64,000 nt of DNA from Arachnopeziza araneosa. Taxonomy: Eukaryota > Ascomycota > Leotiomycetes > Helotiales > Arachnopezizaceae. Shown here in pieces: positions 10,190 through 22,165 of this stretch (positions within the stretch are counted from its first letter, which is position 1; every line of letters begins with the position of its first letter). The position numbers were made by a program, and so were the translations under genes. Location: positions 186,001-250,000 of the forward strand of contig QYAI01000022.1 in the NCBI GenBank assembly GCA_003988855.1. Direction: 5' to 3'. Below the pieces are notes generated by a model. The model searched no databases. It saw only the letters and a list, made by a program, of their open reading frames with translations, and was not told the origin of the DNA.

Positions 10190-12762
10190 ATGGTGACGCC
10201 GAATGCTAGGTCGACTCGGGCGACTCGCTCGTCGATGTCACGACCACTCGCTACATCATCTCCGGATGTACTAGACAAGTTTACTACACCAACCAAGTCA
10301 AAGAGTGGCAGGATCTCCAAGCCGAGTACTAGTAAGTAAATCATAGACAAAGTTTTGTATAATTGAGGAGGCAAATTGACTAACAATCCCAAAGAGAAGA
10401 AGGACTTTGAAGCGGATTCTCACGAAACGCCCACCAAGGGAGCTACTAGACGTTTGTTGGGAATCAATCTTGACTCTCCAAAAGCTCAGTCTCTCGTGGG
10501 CCGTTCTTTCGATTATCGAGTCGGTGCGCCAAAGTCCAGCCAACAAGGCAATGTAATCCATACTGAAGACAACGATGATGAAGAACAAGGCGAAGGATTC
10601 TTGGGTTATGACACTGATGATTCCGCGTATGAGGATAGCGACGAAGAAGACGAGTCTAATATGCAGGCTGGTACGTCCTCGAAGGCGGAGAAGGTCGATG
10701 AAAGATACGTTGGACCAGACCATCCGAGCATCCCTCATTCCATGAGCAATATGGACAAGTTCCGTAGGAAGCTTAAGGACAGCTCCTTTAGTAAGGATCC
10801 CAACGGCCGAAGAAGGGGACGAAAGTTGGTCATGTGGCACCGTAAGTTCGCTCTTTCTTTTCAATTAATTCTCTCGGCGGGAAGGGACACTGGCTAATTC
10901 AAGTGTTCATTAGGTCCAAGAATGATGGAGAAACTTCTCTTAAACCTCCAATACGAGTCTCACATGCTAGGTATCAAGTTACCTTGGGATGCGGCAATTC
11001 AAAGATTGAACCCGGGCTCTGGGGGACCGTCTGCCGTGCAGATGTTGAACAAGGTTCGAGATCAACTTGTGATGGAAGGTCATATGATTCCTCCGACAAT
11101 GGGCAAAGGCCATGATTACCATGAGAGCATCCGAGGCTTCGTTAGAGATATGGATGGACCGACTGTTACAACAACCAAAGTTGTTCGTTGGTCCGATCAG
11201 TGCGATAATCGCAAGGTAAGCTTGCAGGACCATGGAATGGTTCGAGGCTCTGGAAAATATCGCCAAGTTGAGATGCTTGGTCTACCAGTTACCAGAGTTC
11301 CTCGTACACTGGCTCAACGTGGAGGTCCGCGGAATCTGATCCCAAAAGAGTTGGTTCTCGAAATGAACCAGATGAAAAAACTAAAAGACTCGACACCAAG
11401 ACCCGCGGTTTACAAACGGGGCCCGTACAAGCCAAGAAGCGAGAGCAAAATCAAATCGGAGAAATATTTCAATTCGGACTCCGCTGACAGTGATGATGAG
11501 ATTGCGAGTATGGCTTCCGACGACGACGACTATCAGCCCTTCAACAAGGCCAAGGGTCAAAAGAAGATCAGACGGTACTTAACTTTGGAGGAGGAGTTGA
11601 ACAACGTCGAAACCGAAAATGATGTCGCTCAAAGCTCTATTGATGAGATGCCAGTCCCCGCTAAGGATAACACGCTTCTAGTCAAACTCAAGCTGCCACC
11701 TCAGGAGCTCACAAAATTCCCCGCCGGATCGAGCCTTGAGCAAGATGTTGACGAACAAGCCAAAGAGTTCGGGGATGATACCGTTGTTGTTAACGAAATT
11801 AATGTCGGTAGCATTATTGCGTCTGAAACGGGTCACTCTCCTGAGACTATGTACAGCTCTCATGGTGAATCACGTCAATTCGCTGCTTCGTCTTCAAACC
11901 AAATCGACCATCGGAGAACCCGTGCTCTAGAGGCGAATTCCTTAGGAGATCATGAAGAGACACCTCAAACTGCCTCATCTGCCTCCAATCGAGTTGGCCG
12001 TTACATGAATCGGGCTCCGGAGTCTGGTCATCCGGGTTCTCGGGTAGTGTATCGTAATCAGTCATCTTCTACCAATGACCCGTACCGAGTTGAAGTTGGC
12101 AACCAAACCTACGAGTTCACTCCTGCGCAGGCTAGCGGTTATACCCAACAGACCACTATTCGGAACCCTCTTCAAGGTGGTCAGCATGTCGAAGATGATC
12201 AAGACTGGACTGTAAGTAAATCCTCTCTAGCTTCATGAAGCGTTTTAACTGAAACTTCCAGGACGTCGATGACACTATTATGGAGGATGACGAGCCGACG
12301 AATGACGGTACCGATGTGGATAATGGCTATGCTGTCACTTATGACCACCAGGCTCAGGGCCATAATCAGGGCAACTTCCATCAGTCTGACCACCCTGCTC
12401 AATCCCAAAACGTCCAGTCCGAGCCCGCATACTACCAGCAATCTCGAGAGAATATCTTCGATGGCTCCATGCGCGAGGACATATATGGCGCTCGCAATCC
12501 GGACGGGCATTTTATGCATGTTGAAGGTCAAATATATGACGATGAGGCTATTGCGGCAATTATGATGGCCAATACCGGTGGTCGTTCGCCAACTGACCAT
12601 TTAAGGGCTTTTGGAGATGATTATATGCAAGGATATGCCGGTTATTATGGCGATTATAATGAGAACCAACACCACAGTGGCCGAACTATTCAGGGACAGG
12701 CTCCTCCACCTCCAGATCCTGACTATTATGGCGACGAAGAAGGCTTCGAGTATGAGGGCTAG
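10190..12762 (+). CDS. Conserved fungal nuclear-type protein of unknown function
   Basis: Four exons, 10190-10331, 10395-10841, 10914-12211 and 12262-12762, join in frame to 795 aa. A basic N-terminus (RSTRATRSSMSRP) is followed by an acidic region (DNDDEEQGEGF, DSDEEDES). A conserved block starts RPRMMEKLLLNLQYE and continues LPWDAAIQRLNPGS; this is a pattern I associate with many uncharacterised Pezizomycotina proteins, possibly a DNA- or chromatin-related fold. Then come basic KRGPYKPRSESK, an acidic DSADSDDE and a Gln/Asn/Tyr-rich C-terminus with a Pro run. Composition suggests a nuclear protein. An inverted, decayed copy of 11325-11620 lies at 14030-14316. Confidence 0.85.
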
Positions 12763-14029
12763 ACGCGGTGACTTCATCTCAGCAGCCGCGGATCTGTTTC
12801 ACCAAAGCCGCCATCTGAACGACACTTGTTCCTCGGATGTCATCATTTCTCCTGTTTCATTTCTTCACTCTTGATCTTCGGCTCCATTTCTTTCGGTTCT
12901 AGCTCATCACTCTTCGACATTGATCTTGCTTCGATGTTGATTGCTGATATTTCTAGACTGGATACTGGTTGCAAACTTGAAAGGATTCTTCCATTCATGT
13001 CGAGCGGTTCTTTGTTGGGCCACGATACCACATTTTACGCCAAGACTTCTCATTCATCGTGCTTTTCATGACATAGCACAATCGCTCTCAGCTGAGAAAC
13101 CTGGGGATGTTTCATTTTTCTCTCTAGTATTGTTATGTGCCTCATCAGGCTCGAGTACAAGCTCGGGCGCAACCTAATGAATGGATGGTGGCATTTTCAA
13201 AGATCCCTGTTGTGGAGTCTCCGATCTATTCAGAGATCTTTGCATCATTGCAAACCTTCGATTGATCAGGGCTGGATCGGATTCTCGTCTTATCGTAACT
13301 CGTCTTTTCGGTTGATCTGGGCTCGATCAAAGGATTGCATCGGATGTTCTCTCATGATTCGTGGTTCTTCAATTGCCGTTCATTGGCTGTTGATGGTAGC
13401 AAAGAGGAAGCTGTAGATAATTAATAAATTTCACATTGTGAAGACAAGGCATCCTGCCACACGATGTGATATCGCGATGTTGTGAGATGTTTGGGGTAGG
13501 ACACCAAAGCCATTTCCAGGGGTTATGTTATCATCTCTTTGGCTCTCGCCTCTTTGATCTCCTTGATCCCAATGTTTGTCAGTCATGCAATCGTAGTCTT
13601 GAAGTTCAAGACAGGGACAGCTGGTCAGCTACCCCAATAGTCAGAGAATCTACTCTTAGTTGAGTAGGAGAGTCAGCAGGGGAGACGACACATTCCTTAA
13701 TGTAGGGAATAAGACTACCTTTAAACTATATATAAGAGCAGAACGAGGGCATTGCCAGCACAGCAAGAAGGAGGGGTGGAAGGTGCTAACCTCTAATATC
13801 TTTGGCTTCATGTCCTTCGTTCCTCAAGTAATTGCGCGCCGAAGCGGCTGAGTTTGATAAGTTTTATTAAATGTGCTACTTTGTATAATCTTAACATCTT
13901 TAGAGCTTCACATTCTATGCTTCTCTTTTGTAGTACATGAATCCTTTTCTTTGACATGTATGTTCTGTAAAGTGTCCCTGAAGTAAACAAGTTAGTCTTT
14001 TCCTAACATGATTTCAAGAGGGGACAAAC
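12763..14029. other. Intergenic, no gene recognised
   Basis: Contains the 3' UTR of the preceding gene. Small ORFs lack family resemblance. A TATATAA-like motif near 13730 is not linked to an obvious gene. Confidence 0.35.
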
Positions 14030-14316
14030 CCATCATCCTCATTTTCGGCTTGGGCGTTGTTCAGCTCCTCCTCCAAAGTTAAGTACCGTCTGATCTTCTT
14101 TTGACCCTTGGCCTTTTTGAAGGGCTGATAGTCGTCGTCGTCGGAAGCTACGCCTGCAGTCTTATTATTAGGGTCCGAATTAAAGAGTTTTTCAGATTTT
14201 ATCTTACTCTAGCCTCTTGGCTAAACAGCGGGCCTTGGTGTCGAGCCCTTCAACTTCTTCATTCGGTTCATCTCCATCACTAACTCCTTTGGAATCAGGT
14301 TGCGCGGACCTCGGAA
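14030..14316 (-). pseudogene. Inverted partial paralogue of the 795-aa gene
   Basis: The reverse complement matches exon 3 of the upstream gene (about 11325-11620). Bases 14065-14148 are identical to 11513-11596 at 83 of 84 positions. The adjoining part (about 14210-14316 versus 11325-11425) differs mostly at third codon positions. Two blocks present in the gene are missing, and an in-frame TAG follows the CCCGCTGTT segment. It is therefore a non-functional fragment of a second copy. No start, end or splice structure of a complete gene survives around it. Confidence 0.8.
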
Positions 14317-15520
14317 GAAGTTGAAGGACCCTGGGCCAAGGCTCCATGGCCGTTGGGTAAAAGCTAGCTGAACTGCTCAAGCGTCAGCGGCGTGGCCAAA
14401 AGCTTTCAGGGAATGTTATACGTGATAAGGATGTTTGGTCACCTCGACCCGAGCCCATGACCATCTCATGTCTGCATGAAATGGCCATCAGGGTTGCGAG
14501 CGCCGGGTCACCCATTGTGGCCAGCACAATGAGATGAAGAGCTTCTTCTTCCCCCCCTTCTTCTTCGACAAGCTACAGCACAATCAAATCAGCAAACGCC
14601 TCTCCAAACCAACACCGTCTCGTTCAACCGCACCCCACCAAACACTCATGCTCTGGTCCCTTTCAGAGCGTCACAAACAAAGAGCTACTCACATAGCAAG
14701 CCGTGCAATCACCGTCGTGAACCCGCACCATAGTGGATGAGATGGAGATGGGGATGGAGATGGAGTTTTGGTTAGGGAGTGGAGGGGTAGGATGGAAGAG
14801 ATTTCACGAGGGAGGGAGCGAACGACTGTATTGCGGCTCTCTCGAGCTAGACCTCTCTCGGTCGCTCACCGCGTGATTTAGGACTCTTTGGAGCGTGGGG
14901 CAACGCATGCAAGCGGGGCCTTCTTCAGTTCCTGCTCTGCTTGGCAAGCTGCGGTTATAGAAGCAGGTTTGGTACATTTACAGGTGGGTATCTTCCCACT
15001 ACAACCAACAGGGCCGATGCAGAGCCTCTAGCATACATTACTGACAACAAATCTGGACTGACATCTGGCTTGAGGCTAGGAGTTGCATCAACAGTCAATA
15101 CTAAAGCTGCAGGCATCAGAATCAGTTTCCTCTTTCTTGAGGGCCGTATGGGCTTAGTATCGTTGCTGCCCTTGCTTGGGCGCTCATCACCATCAGCTCA
15201 GTCGACTCGCCCGAGTAACCTGAGCACCTGTGGACGAGGTATGGGCACTAGCAGCCGGAGAGTATGTATCTCAGATATTTCCCATGAGGGCCCTTTTAGA
15301 GATCAGCATCGCTCTACCACCGATTATCTACCCTTCTCTTCTACACCCCAAGCAGCCCCCAGGCAGAACCAAGCAACCGAAATCAGCACGAGCGTAAACA
15401 CCAGAATGAATGATCGAGACTATATTGTGGCAGCGGGCGTTGTTTCAAAAGTGAGTAAATCAACCATTGTTGCACATCTGCTATTTTGAGGGCAATCGAA
15501 CTTTACGGGAATACTTTGAG
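14317..15520. other. Intergenic with one unconvincing 182-aa ORF
   Basis: A plus-strand frame at 14941-15489 is open for 182 codons but has no recognisable motif, no splice context and scrambled composition. A CT/GA-rich patch lies at 14740-14830. No gene is called. Confidence 0.35.
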
Positions 15521-15581
15521 ATGAGTTGTTGTTTTGATGTTCATTTCGACGTTAGATAAGTTGAGGTGCCAATTTCGGCCA
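15521..15581 (-). repeat. Second copy of the 924-1159 element end
   Basis: The reverse complement contains GGCCGAAATTGGCACC followed by a segment ending AACATCAAAACAACA. It aligns with about 941-1003 at roughly 80% by eye. No matching inverted arm was found nearby, so this is probably a solo or decayed end. Confidence 0.6.
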
Positions 15582-15883
15582 AGTACTTCTCTCATTAATG
15601 AGAATCCGAGGAGACCAGAGAGCGCGGACACCGCGAAGTGCAACAAAACAAACAATTTTTTGGGTCTACCTACCAGAGCACCCCTTGAGCATCCTACCTT
15701 AAGCAAGATCTCCCACACCATCACGTGTTGTGGAGCTCTTCACAGATGTTTAGTCTGCAAGTAGGGCATCTGTAAACCTGTCGAGTTTACAGACCAAGAC
15801 AGCTTTTTCTACTAATCCAACTCCTTTTCTCTGGGAAGCCCAACTCTTTTTCCTCGTGTCCCGACCTCTCGCTTCGCAGCCCG

Positions 15884-15985
15884 TCACAATTCGGAGAGTC
15901 GAAGCTCAGATTCCGCAATCTCTTCTCCACCAAAGTCGATCAGAACTTGCAACAATGAGAGACGGGTATCCAAGAGCTCCGCATC
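15884..15985 (-). pseudogene. Fragment of a coding repeat shared with 28758-28857
   Basis: In this frame the translation starts DAELLDTRLSLLQVL and ends ESELRLSEL, 33 residues. The segment at 28758-28857 reads DAELLDTYLLL and ends ECELRLYDF, also 33 residues without a gap, with about 16 identical. Two such fragments in gene-poor surroundings suggest relics of one gene family or transposon. The family was not recognised. Confidence 0.45.
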
Positions 15986-15992
15986 TGAAGTT

Positions 15993-16480
15993 TCAAGTGC
16001 GTGTCGAGGACGAGTATCGACATTCTGCCGTTTTAAAAAAAAAATTCGCGAGGCCAAGAGATTTTCGCGGACAGCTGGTGGTGGGAGCATCTAGCATAAC
16101 CAATCCCGCACGTATAACAGTAGGTGTCGGTGATCTACGAGGTACATTTAGAGGTTCGACTGACTTTGTAGGAGCAGACTCTTGTTTTGCTGCTTGTCGG
16201 TGTTTATTGCTCGCGAAATACGTGTCGAATGGCCGTTTGTGGTCATGATCACAAGTCGTCTGCAGCTTGTTTGACGAAGCGAATTGCTTCATGGCTAAAC
16301 CATTCAACATGAGTCCCTTCTCAATTTCCCGTCTTCTCTCAGATTCTAAGCCGCCAAGATAATTTTCAAACAATTTTTCACCATCCATCTGATGTTCAGG
16401 ACGAATGTATACCTGAGACAGCTCCCTTGCGTATTTGTCTCTAAGCCACTCAGGAGTAGTCTCGAACTTCTTATAAGGAA
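15993..16480 (-). pseudogene. Possible decayed gene, unknown family
   Basis: A minus-strand frame from about 16480 to 15993 reads like coding sequence: KKFETTPEWLRDKYARELSQ, then LFENYLGGLESERRREI and LNGLAMKQF. It begins directly after a TAG that could be a splice acceptor (TTTTGTAG) or a real stop. Upstream in the same frame the sequence stays protein-like but is interrupted. Downstream a run of ten T on this strand shifts the frame near 16040. A plus-strand ORF over 16392-16730 competes for part of the region. Either a small unrecognised gene or a relic. Confidence 0.3.
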
Positions 16481-16776
16481 GCTACAAAAGGAAAAGTTCA
16501 ATATTTTGCCCGCCTCGGTATCGGTGGAGCTGGAGGTGACGAAGGTGCAAGTGCAGCTAGTCAATGAAGATAGGGGAGGCTGGAAACTTGTAGGATCACA
16601 GGATCTGATGGTTAATGTGACTGATACAATAGCTGAAATGATCGAGAATTGTATTAGGAACATCACTCAAGCCAACATATCAGGAAGTATATTCACGCAG
16701 CCCGAAAACAAATCTCCGTGCGGTGAATAATTGTGAATTCATTAAAGATCCCCACCCTAAGGAGTAAGCGGGAACA

Positions 16777-19700
16777 TTATAATTGTCTCTTCTTTAGCAA
16801 ATTAGCCAGGCCAGACACAACATCGATGACCGTGTCCGATTCTTGGCTTTTGGCCATCTTGACCGCGTCATCGAACCGTTCCCAGACTGCAATGTACTTC
16901 TTATCGCTTTCGTCTGTCGTGCCGATCTCCCGAAACGCCTCTTTCATGCGTTCATGCTTTCTCAAGGTGTGGAAATCTTCCATCGTGAGGCCCTTGTGCT
17001 TGGCCCGCTCTGTCGGATTGAGGGCGCCAACCTGCACCGAGTACAGGATGACGGCAGCTAGGCCAGCAGCTAGGGCTGTCGCGACGGACGACCCACTCAA
17101 AGCGGCTTGTTTGTCGAGAGGACCCTCGTCGGCCCGTGGCTTGACGTTGTGCCCGGGGAAAATGAAGTCAACCGCGTGCTGGTCTCCGATCCACTTGGAT
17201 GCGGTGCCAGATGCCTCCGCCGCACCAATTTTGAAGAGTTTCTTGGTGGACGAGGCAGCTGGGAAACTGTGGTCGCGGTAACCGCCTTGGTCGGTTGCCG
17301 CGCAGAACATCAAGATGCCTCTGTTGGCTGCCAGCTCGATGGCTTTTTCAAGCCGGCCGATGCCTTCGGCGTTCATCTCAGTCCGTTCAATAGTCCAGGA
17401 CATGGAGATTATGTGCACACCTTTGTCCACAGCGGCTTGAACAGCCTTTGCTGCACTTTCGGCGGTGATCTGCCTCTTCCCAGCGTCGATCACATATTCA
17501 TCTAGTTTCAGCACATAAAGTTTCACACCGGGGCATACTCGACATATCAAGTTTGCCATTGCGGTTCCATGACCGCCGCTCGACACGTAATACGGCTGGT
17601 TGAGGTTCTGCTCCATGCTTCGATGGCAGAAGCTGCGGCCTCCCACAATCCGACCCTCCAGCGAGATTTCTCTGATGTCGATACCGTCATCAATCAATGC
17701 CACCGTGATAGGCTCCTCGAGCACTAGCGGTGGTACGGTGTTTTCTGCCATGACCCGCAAAACGCGGGTGTAGGCGTCCATAGTAGCTAACCATCGGTGC
17801 TGTACTTCCTGTTCTGCCTGCTGAGAGTCTGCCTGTGCTGCTGCACTCCCCTCGACGGTAGAGCGTTGCTTAGAGTTTGATTCTACTACCACGACTTTGG
17901 GGCAGTGCTTGTTCATGCGGTCTTTGAATGCCTGCACGTTTTGCCTTGAACGCTTCAAGGTTTCGAGTCCCTAGTTGACGCGTCAGATACTGCTGTTGCT
18001 CGTGGTCTACATGAATGCCAGAGGGGAAGTGGTTCTGGTAGTAGTGATGTTGTAGGGTGCGAGTTATTTCATGGCCAAACTCACCTGCCGCTCATGCAAA
18101 TGCACTTTTTCTAATTTCTCTAGCTTTGCCAGGCCCTCTGGCTCACTCCACCCTCTCAGAATCGCATTGTTGCCGCTCCAATAGAGATGCACAACCCGCG
18201 CCATTGGTGCAACCTTGTGGATGACCTCGCTGCACAGATCGGTCTTGCGCCAATCCCAGTCCTCCACACCCATCCCTTCGAGGGCCTTCTCAATGGCTTC
18301 ATCGCTGTGCGCTGGCTCCTTGAGATCGTCGACAATAACCCTGAGAATGGTCTTGACGTTCCTCTGCTCCCAGAGCCACCTGAAGAGGTAGGTCAGATCG
18401 GTCCTGGATTGTCCCTTGGTAGAAGTTTGTAGACCTTGTGAGCCTTCAACTCGAACCTGTGGTACCGCTACATATTGGAGAACATCCTCAAACTTGAGAT
18501 AATCGACGCCGTTCTTGATCCAACTCTGGCTGATAGTTGGGCCACAACCGTACAGATCAAAATAGATTTGACGTTCTGAACGGCAGCGACGATAAGTCAA
18601 AAGTGTTTTGATATATGGAAAAAGGCACAGGCGATTTAAATGGGAGACATACCTTCTGAAGGGCCATACAGGAACTCGACAGCCTCATCGTGCTTCCTTG
18701 TCCTCAGATAATGCAGCTTGAGGAAACTCTTGACCGCATTGGCAGCGTCAAGTGACGGCTTGTTGGACTCTTTCGAGTCCGACTTCGTCTTCGTCTGCCC
18801 TTTTGATGATGGTTTTCTGTTCTTGAGACCGGCACTTGGTCTCTTTGCACGATCCTTCCCAGCTACACTCCCATCCACGCCAGGGTCTTCATTTATCCCT
18901 GTGGTCGACTTGATCTTTGGCAAATCTGCCACTTGTGCTGCCGCCGCTCTTGAAGCGCCAACACCGTACTTGCCGGGGGGCGCGTTTGACATAGTATTAA
19001 CTCTTTGCACCATTGGGAAGCTGTGAGCTGACGGTGGAGGTTGTGGCTTGGATTGTCTAGGATCCAGCCGGTCTTGCCTCCTCAAGCCATCCATCACCGA
19101 GCTCTCTGGCTTACCTTGGCTACCACCGCCACCTCGGCCACTACCACCTCCTCTCTGAAGGGCAATATCTTGGGCCTTCCTGGCCTGGTTGATTGCTTCT
19201 GTGTGGGTCGCTTCATGGAAGCGGTATGGCGATAAGCCCTTGCTATTCACAATATCCATTGCAGTATCGGACTTTGCCACAAGAGCTCTGACGATTGCGA
19301 TCTGCTCCTCGGAACAGAATTCGTACTTGACTGCAGAATGAAGTGGGGTATTACCCTGGTTATCCTGAACGCATAAAGTCTTCTTCCCGGCTAAGCCGAT
19401 GAGGTACAAGATATGGACCTGCGGGACCCTCTTGCAAATCACGCTGTGGAGGCAGGTCTGTTTCTCCGAGCATTGAATAGCAAGAATATCGTCGATATTC
19501 TCGTGTGCTTCACACATGGCGCGAAGCAGCGGATGGACCCTTTTCGCACGCGTGGCTGCGATATAGAGAGGTGTCTTGCGGTCTCCATCTTTCTCAGCCA
19601 GCAGATTCTCCGGTAGTCGCACTAGAATTCTCACGAGCGGCTCGAGCTGTTCTGTTGGGGGTAAGGTTTCCTTTTCCAGCGCCAGTAGGTGTAGCATGTT

Positions 19701-19979
19701 GGACTGGTCCTCGTCCAGGGTCTTTGCTCGAAAGGCATCGCTGTACCGCGCGATGAAAGAATCGCGCTGTGAGGAGTCTGTCAGGTCCAAGGCGTTAGAC
19801 TTGAGATGAAGAAGGATTTCGTCATAACGCTTCTTCACATCGATCTCCTCCTCCTCCTCCTCCTCCTCCTCCTCCTCCTCTTCCTCGTCCAGCTCATCAC
19901 TTCCTTCACTCGCTAGTTCTTTGTCGTTCTCCACATCAATGGGCTCTGGCTCGTCATCTAGATCCGCATGCGGTGCCAT
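16777..19979 (-). CDS. Ankyrin-repeat/subtilisin-like (S8) serine protease fusion
   Basis: Three exons, 19979-18653, 18575-18085 and 17970-16777, join in frame to 1003 aa. A long Glu run (residues ~31-45) precedes degenerate ankyrin repeats (~55-280; TPLYIAATRAKR, GNTPLHSAVKYEF). A Gly/Ser/Lys-rich linker follows, then a helical segment (DLYGCGPTISQSWIKNGVDY, residues ~455-605). The C-terminal domain is a subtilase: Asp in ALIDDGID (~D700), His in SSGGHGTAMAN (~H740) and Ser in LSGSSVATALAAG (~S901), so the D-H-S triad looks intact. No signal peptide is seen, so it is probably cytosolic. This points to a regulatory protease, as in fungal subtilases fused to NLR-like modules, rather than a secreted digestive one. 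Its neighbour 632 bp upstream on the same strand is the 285-aa beta-rich protein. Confidence 0.9.
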
Positions 19980-20611
19980 GGTGCCGTTGTGTCAGGCGTG
20001 GTCCGCAAAGAACTGGAAGCGTTGTACGCTCCTGGCATTGCACAATGGATGGGGTATCACGGGGTGTCACGGAGGGTCACGGAGGAGAGAGGGAAAGAAA
20101 AGTAGGCGCGCTCAAGCCTCGTTGCCCGTTGCGCTGGGAGAGCGAAGATGGGAAATCAACTGGATTTCTCTAAATTTAAAGAGAGATGCAGGTGGTTGTG
20201 CCTACACGAGGACCAGAAGTGGAACGGACTGTAGGTAGTACTTAAGTAGGTAGGTACGAAGTAAGGTAAGCAAGGGTTATCTTAAGGTTGTGGTTGTGGT
20301 TGTTGTTGTTGTTGTTGTTGTTGTCGTAAGGTCGTTGCTTCTGCTGCAGCGGTAATCGCTAATGCTAGTTAGTGCCCGTTCCCAGCCCCCAATCCCAATC
20401 CCAACCCTAACAACGGCACCAACTAAAAGTATCATTGCGATTTTCTTAAACACTAACTTACAAACATCTAGCTTACTATTAAAATCACTTTTACTGGTCG
20501 CTTGTTCAATTCAATATTCAAAATGATTTATCTATAAAAGCTTTGTAGATAAGGCATGGATGGATACCTTTGGTCGCGGCTGTACACCCGACCAACCCCA
20601 CATTCATCCCG
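19980..20611. other. Spacer between protease and 285-aa gene, with TTG microsatellite
   Basis: Probable promoter of the protease gene. It holds a GTT/TTG repeat at about 20288-20322. No ORF is supported. Confidence 0.5.
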
Positions 20612-21469
20612 TCACCCACTGTCGTTGGTAAATGCCACGGCGCTCAGGGCCTGGAGATCGACCTTGCCCAGCTGGTCGACTTCATAGTGCTGCAGTTTAT
20701 GCGTGGGCGGCAGCGATGCGTCATAGAGAATAGGGTCGTCTTTTGGCGTCTTCCCAAACAGTCGCGACACGGAGCTGCGCAAATCCGCCCGGGCGCGAAT
20801 GGTGACAATGGCTTGGAAATGGGACGACAACGATGCTCGCTGGAGGAGGATGGCTGTGCGCACATTTGCGGGGACGCCCGTCTCCACGCTGCGGTTCTCG
20901 ATCAAGGCCCAGCTGACGCCGTCCGAGGCCCCGTAGTTACGACTCACCAGGTCGATCGAGCCTACAATGGTGGTGGCATCGCTCGTCTCGCGGCTCACAC
21001 TCTTCTCCCACTTCAGGCCCGCCCCAAGGGACATTCCCAACGCTCCACCCCCGGCGTCCGCATTCGCGCTGTGCGTCGTGCTCTCAGTCTGCGTCGTTGG
21101 TACAACCGTCATTCGGCCTTTGGGCGCGATCTTCAATACGGCAGGGGCTGGATCGCTGCCGGTGCTGGAGAAGACGAAGCTCACCTTTGCCTCGACGATA
21201 CGGCGAGCACGCTTGGTGGGGTCAAACTGGAAATCAAAGACCAGGAGCGTGGCAGGCTCGCCATCCGGCTCCAGCGTGCCGTGAACCACGTCAATAGCTA
21301 CGCAGTGGATGCTCACCGAGCCCTTGCGCTCAATCACGTTACTTCGCTGGTATGGCTGCGAGGGGTCGTTCTGCGTCCGGTAGGTGCTTGTTTCGTCGTC
21401 TTCGTCGCCGGACCCCAATTCGATCTCGATCGCAGTGGCATCGTCCAAGAGATTGCTGTTCTCCGCCAT
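20612..21469 (-). CDS. 285-aa beta-rich protein of unknown family, candidate effector
   Basis: A single exon starting at a good Kozak site (CCATGG). An acidic N-terminal 30 residues is followed by alternating hydrophobic/polar segments typical of beta strands (TLLVFDFQFDP, AKVSFVFSS). Next is a Thr/Ser stretch and a Gly/Ala-rich amphipathic stretch (ANADAGGGALGMSLGAGLKW), then IVGSIDLVSRNYG, WALIENRSVETGVP and RTAILLQR. No signal peptide or TM helix is seen. The Gly/Ala-rich strand pair could be a membrane-inserting hairpin, but that is inference, and I recognise no gasdermin or HeLo motif. It is co-oriented with the ankyrin-subtilase and divergent from the NLR at 22166. It could instead be a structural beta-sandwich of unrelated role. 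Confidence 0.8.
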   Translation of the reverse strand: MAENSNLLDDATAIEIELGSGDEDDETSTYRTQNDPSQPYQRSNVIERKGSVSIHCVAIDVVHGTLEPDGEPATLLVFDFQFDPTKRARRIVEAKVSFVFSSTGSDPAPAVLKIAPKGRMTVVPTTQTESTTHSANADAGGGALGMSLGAGLKWEKSVSRETSDATTIVGSIDLVSRNYGASDGVSWALIENRSVETGVPANVRTAILLQRASLSSHFQAIVTIRARADLRSSVSRLFGKTPKDDPILYDASLPPTHKLQHYEVDQLGKVDLQALSAVAFTNDSG

Positions 21470-22165
21470 GGTGATGTTGCCGGATGCTAGTGCTGATCCG
21501 TCTTTCCTTTTTGCAAGAGAGGAAAAGATCCAAGAGGGCTTGCTGCATAATAAGAGTCAGGCTGATGGTCGTGTCTATCAAACCGTCGGCCTATCTGGGT
21601 TCCTGGCTTCTGACGAATCGATGATTGGCACCGAAGCGCTAAAGAGCGATTCTGGGGCTCTGCCCGGCCTGTACTGGAGCTTGCAAGACTTTTGGCCCCT
21701 GTTCTCTGTTATCAGTTTTGCTTGAGCTGCCACGTATTCCTGCACTATTGAAACGCAGTGTAACACTTGCCTGTGATATAGATAGTTGACAGGATTCGTA
21801 GGGTGACGGAGCCAACCAGATGGTGGCCGTCTCCAGCTCCCTCCCAAACAGGATGTCTGGAGAGGCATCTGATGTGCCATGGCGAGAGATTCTGGGGGCC
21901 GTGGCGCTTACTAACCACTCTCTGCAAGCCTCACGTCAGCCTGTCACACGGGCTGGTTGGGGGCCATTCCATTCCTTCCTTCCGAAGCTGGCGCCACTTC
22001 CCCGTGATTAGGTGTGGCTGGTGTCCATGGATGCTTCCTCAGTTCCAAGGGAAGGAAGCAGCTGCAGCAGGAGGAACGTCCCCCATGGCAATTCGCCTTC
22101 TGTCCATCCTCACACCTTTGGAGTGTTAAGCCTCCAAGACACGAGATTCCTCGCCAAACGAAACG
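21470..22165. promoter_or_regulatory. Shared upstream region of two divergent genes
   Basis: These 696 bp lie between the starts of the 285-aa gene (minus) and the NLR gene (plus), so both promoters must be here or overlap. No clear TATA box or palindromic operator was identified. ORFs inside are short and unconvincing. Confidence 0.5.

Noticed and set aside
14941..15489. 182-aa plus-strand ORF
   Set aside because: No motif, irregular composition, no homologue recognised; gene-poor repeat-bearing region.
20395..20420. Telomere-like CCCTAAC motif
   Set aside because: A single unit, no array; not evidence of a telomere.
20612..21469. Gasdermin (HET-Q1/RCD-1 type) identity for the 285-aa protein
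   Set aside because: Tempting from the neighbouring subtilase, but I recognise no gasdermin sequence pattern; kept only as an analogy.
20570..21490. 306-aa plus-strand ORF opposite the 285-aa gene
   Set aside because: Antisense shadow: Arg/His/Gly-rich composition without motifs, while the minus strand shows regular beta-strand periodicity and a Kozak start.
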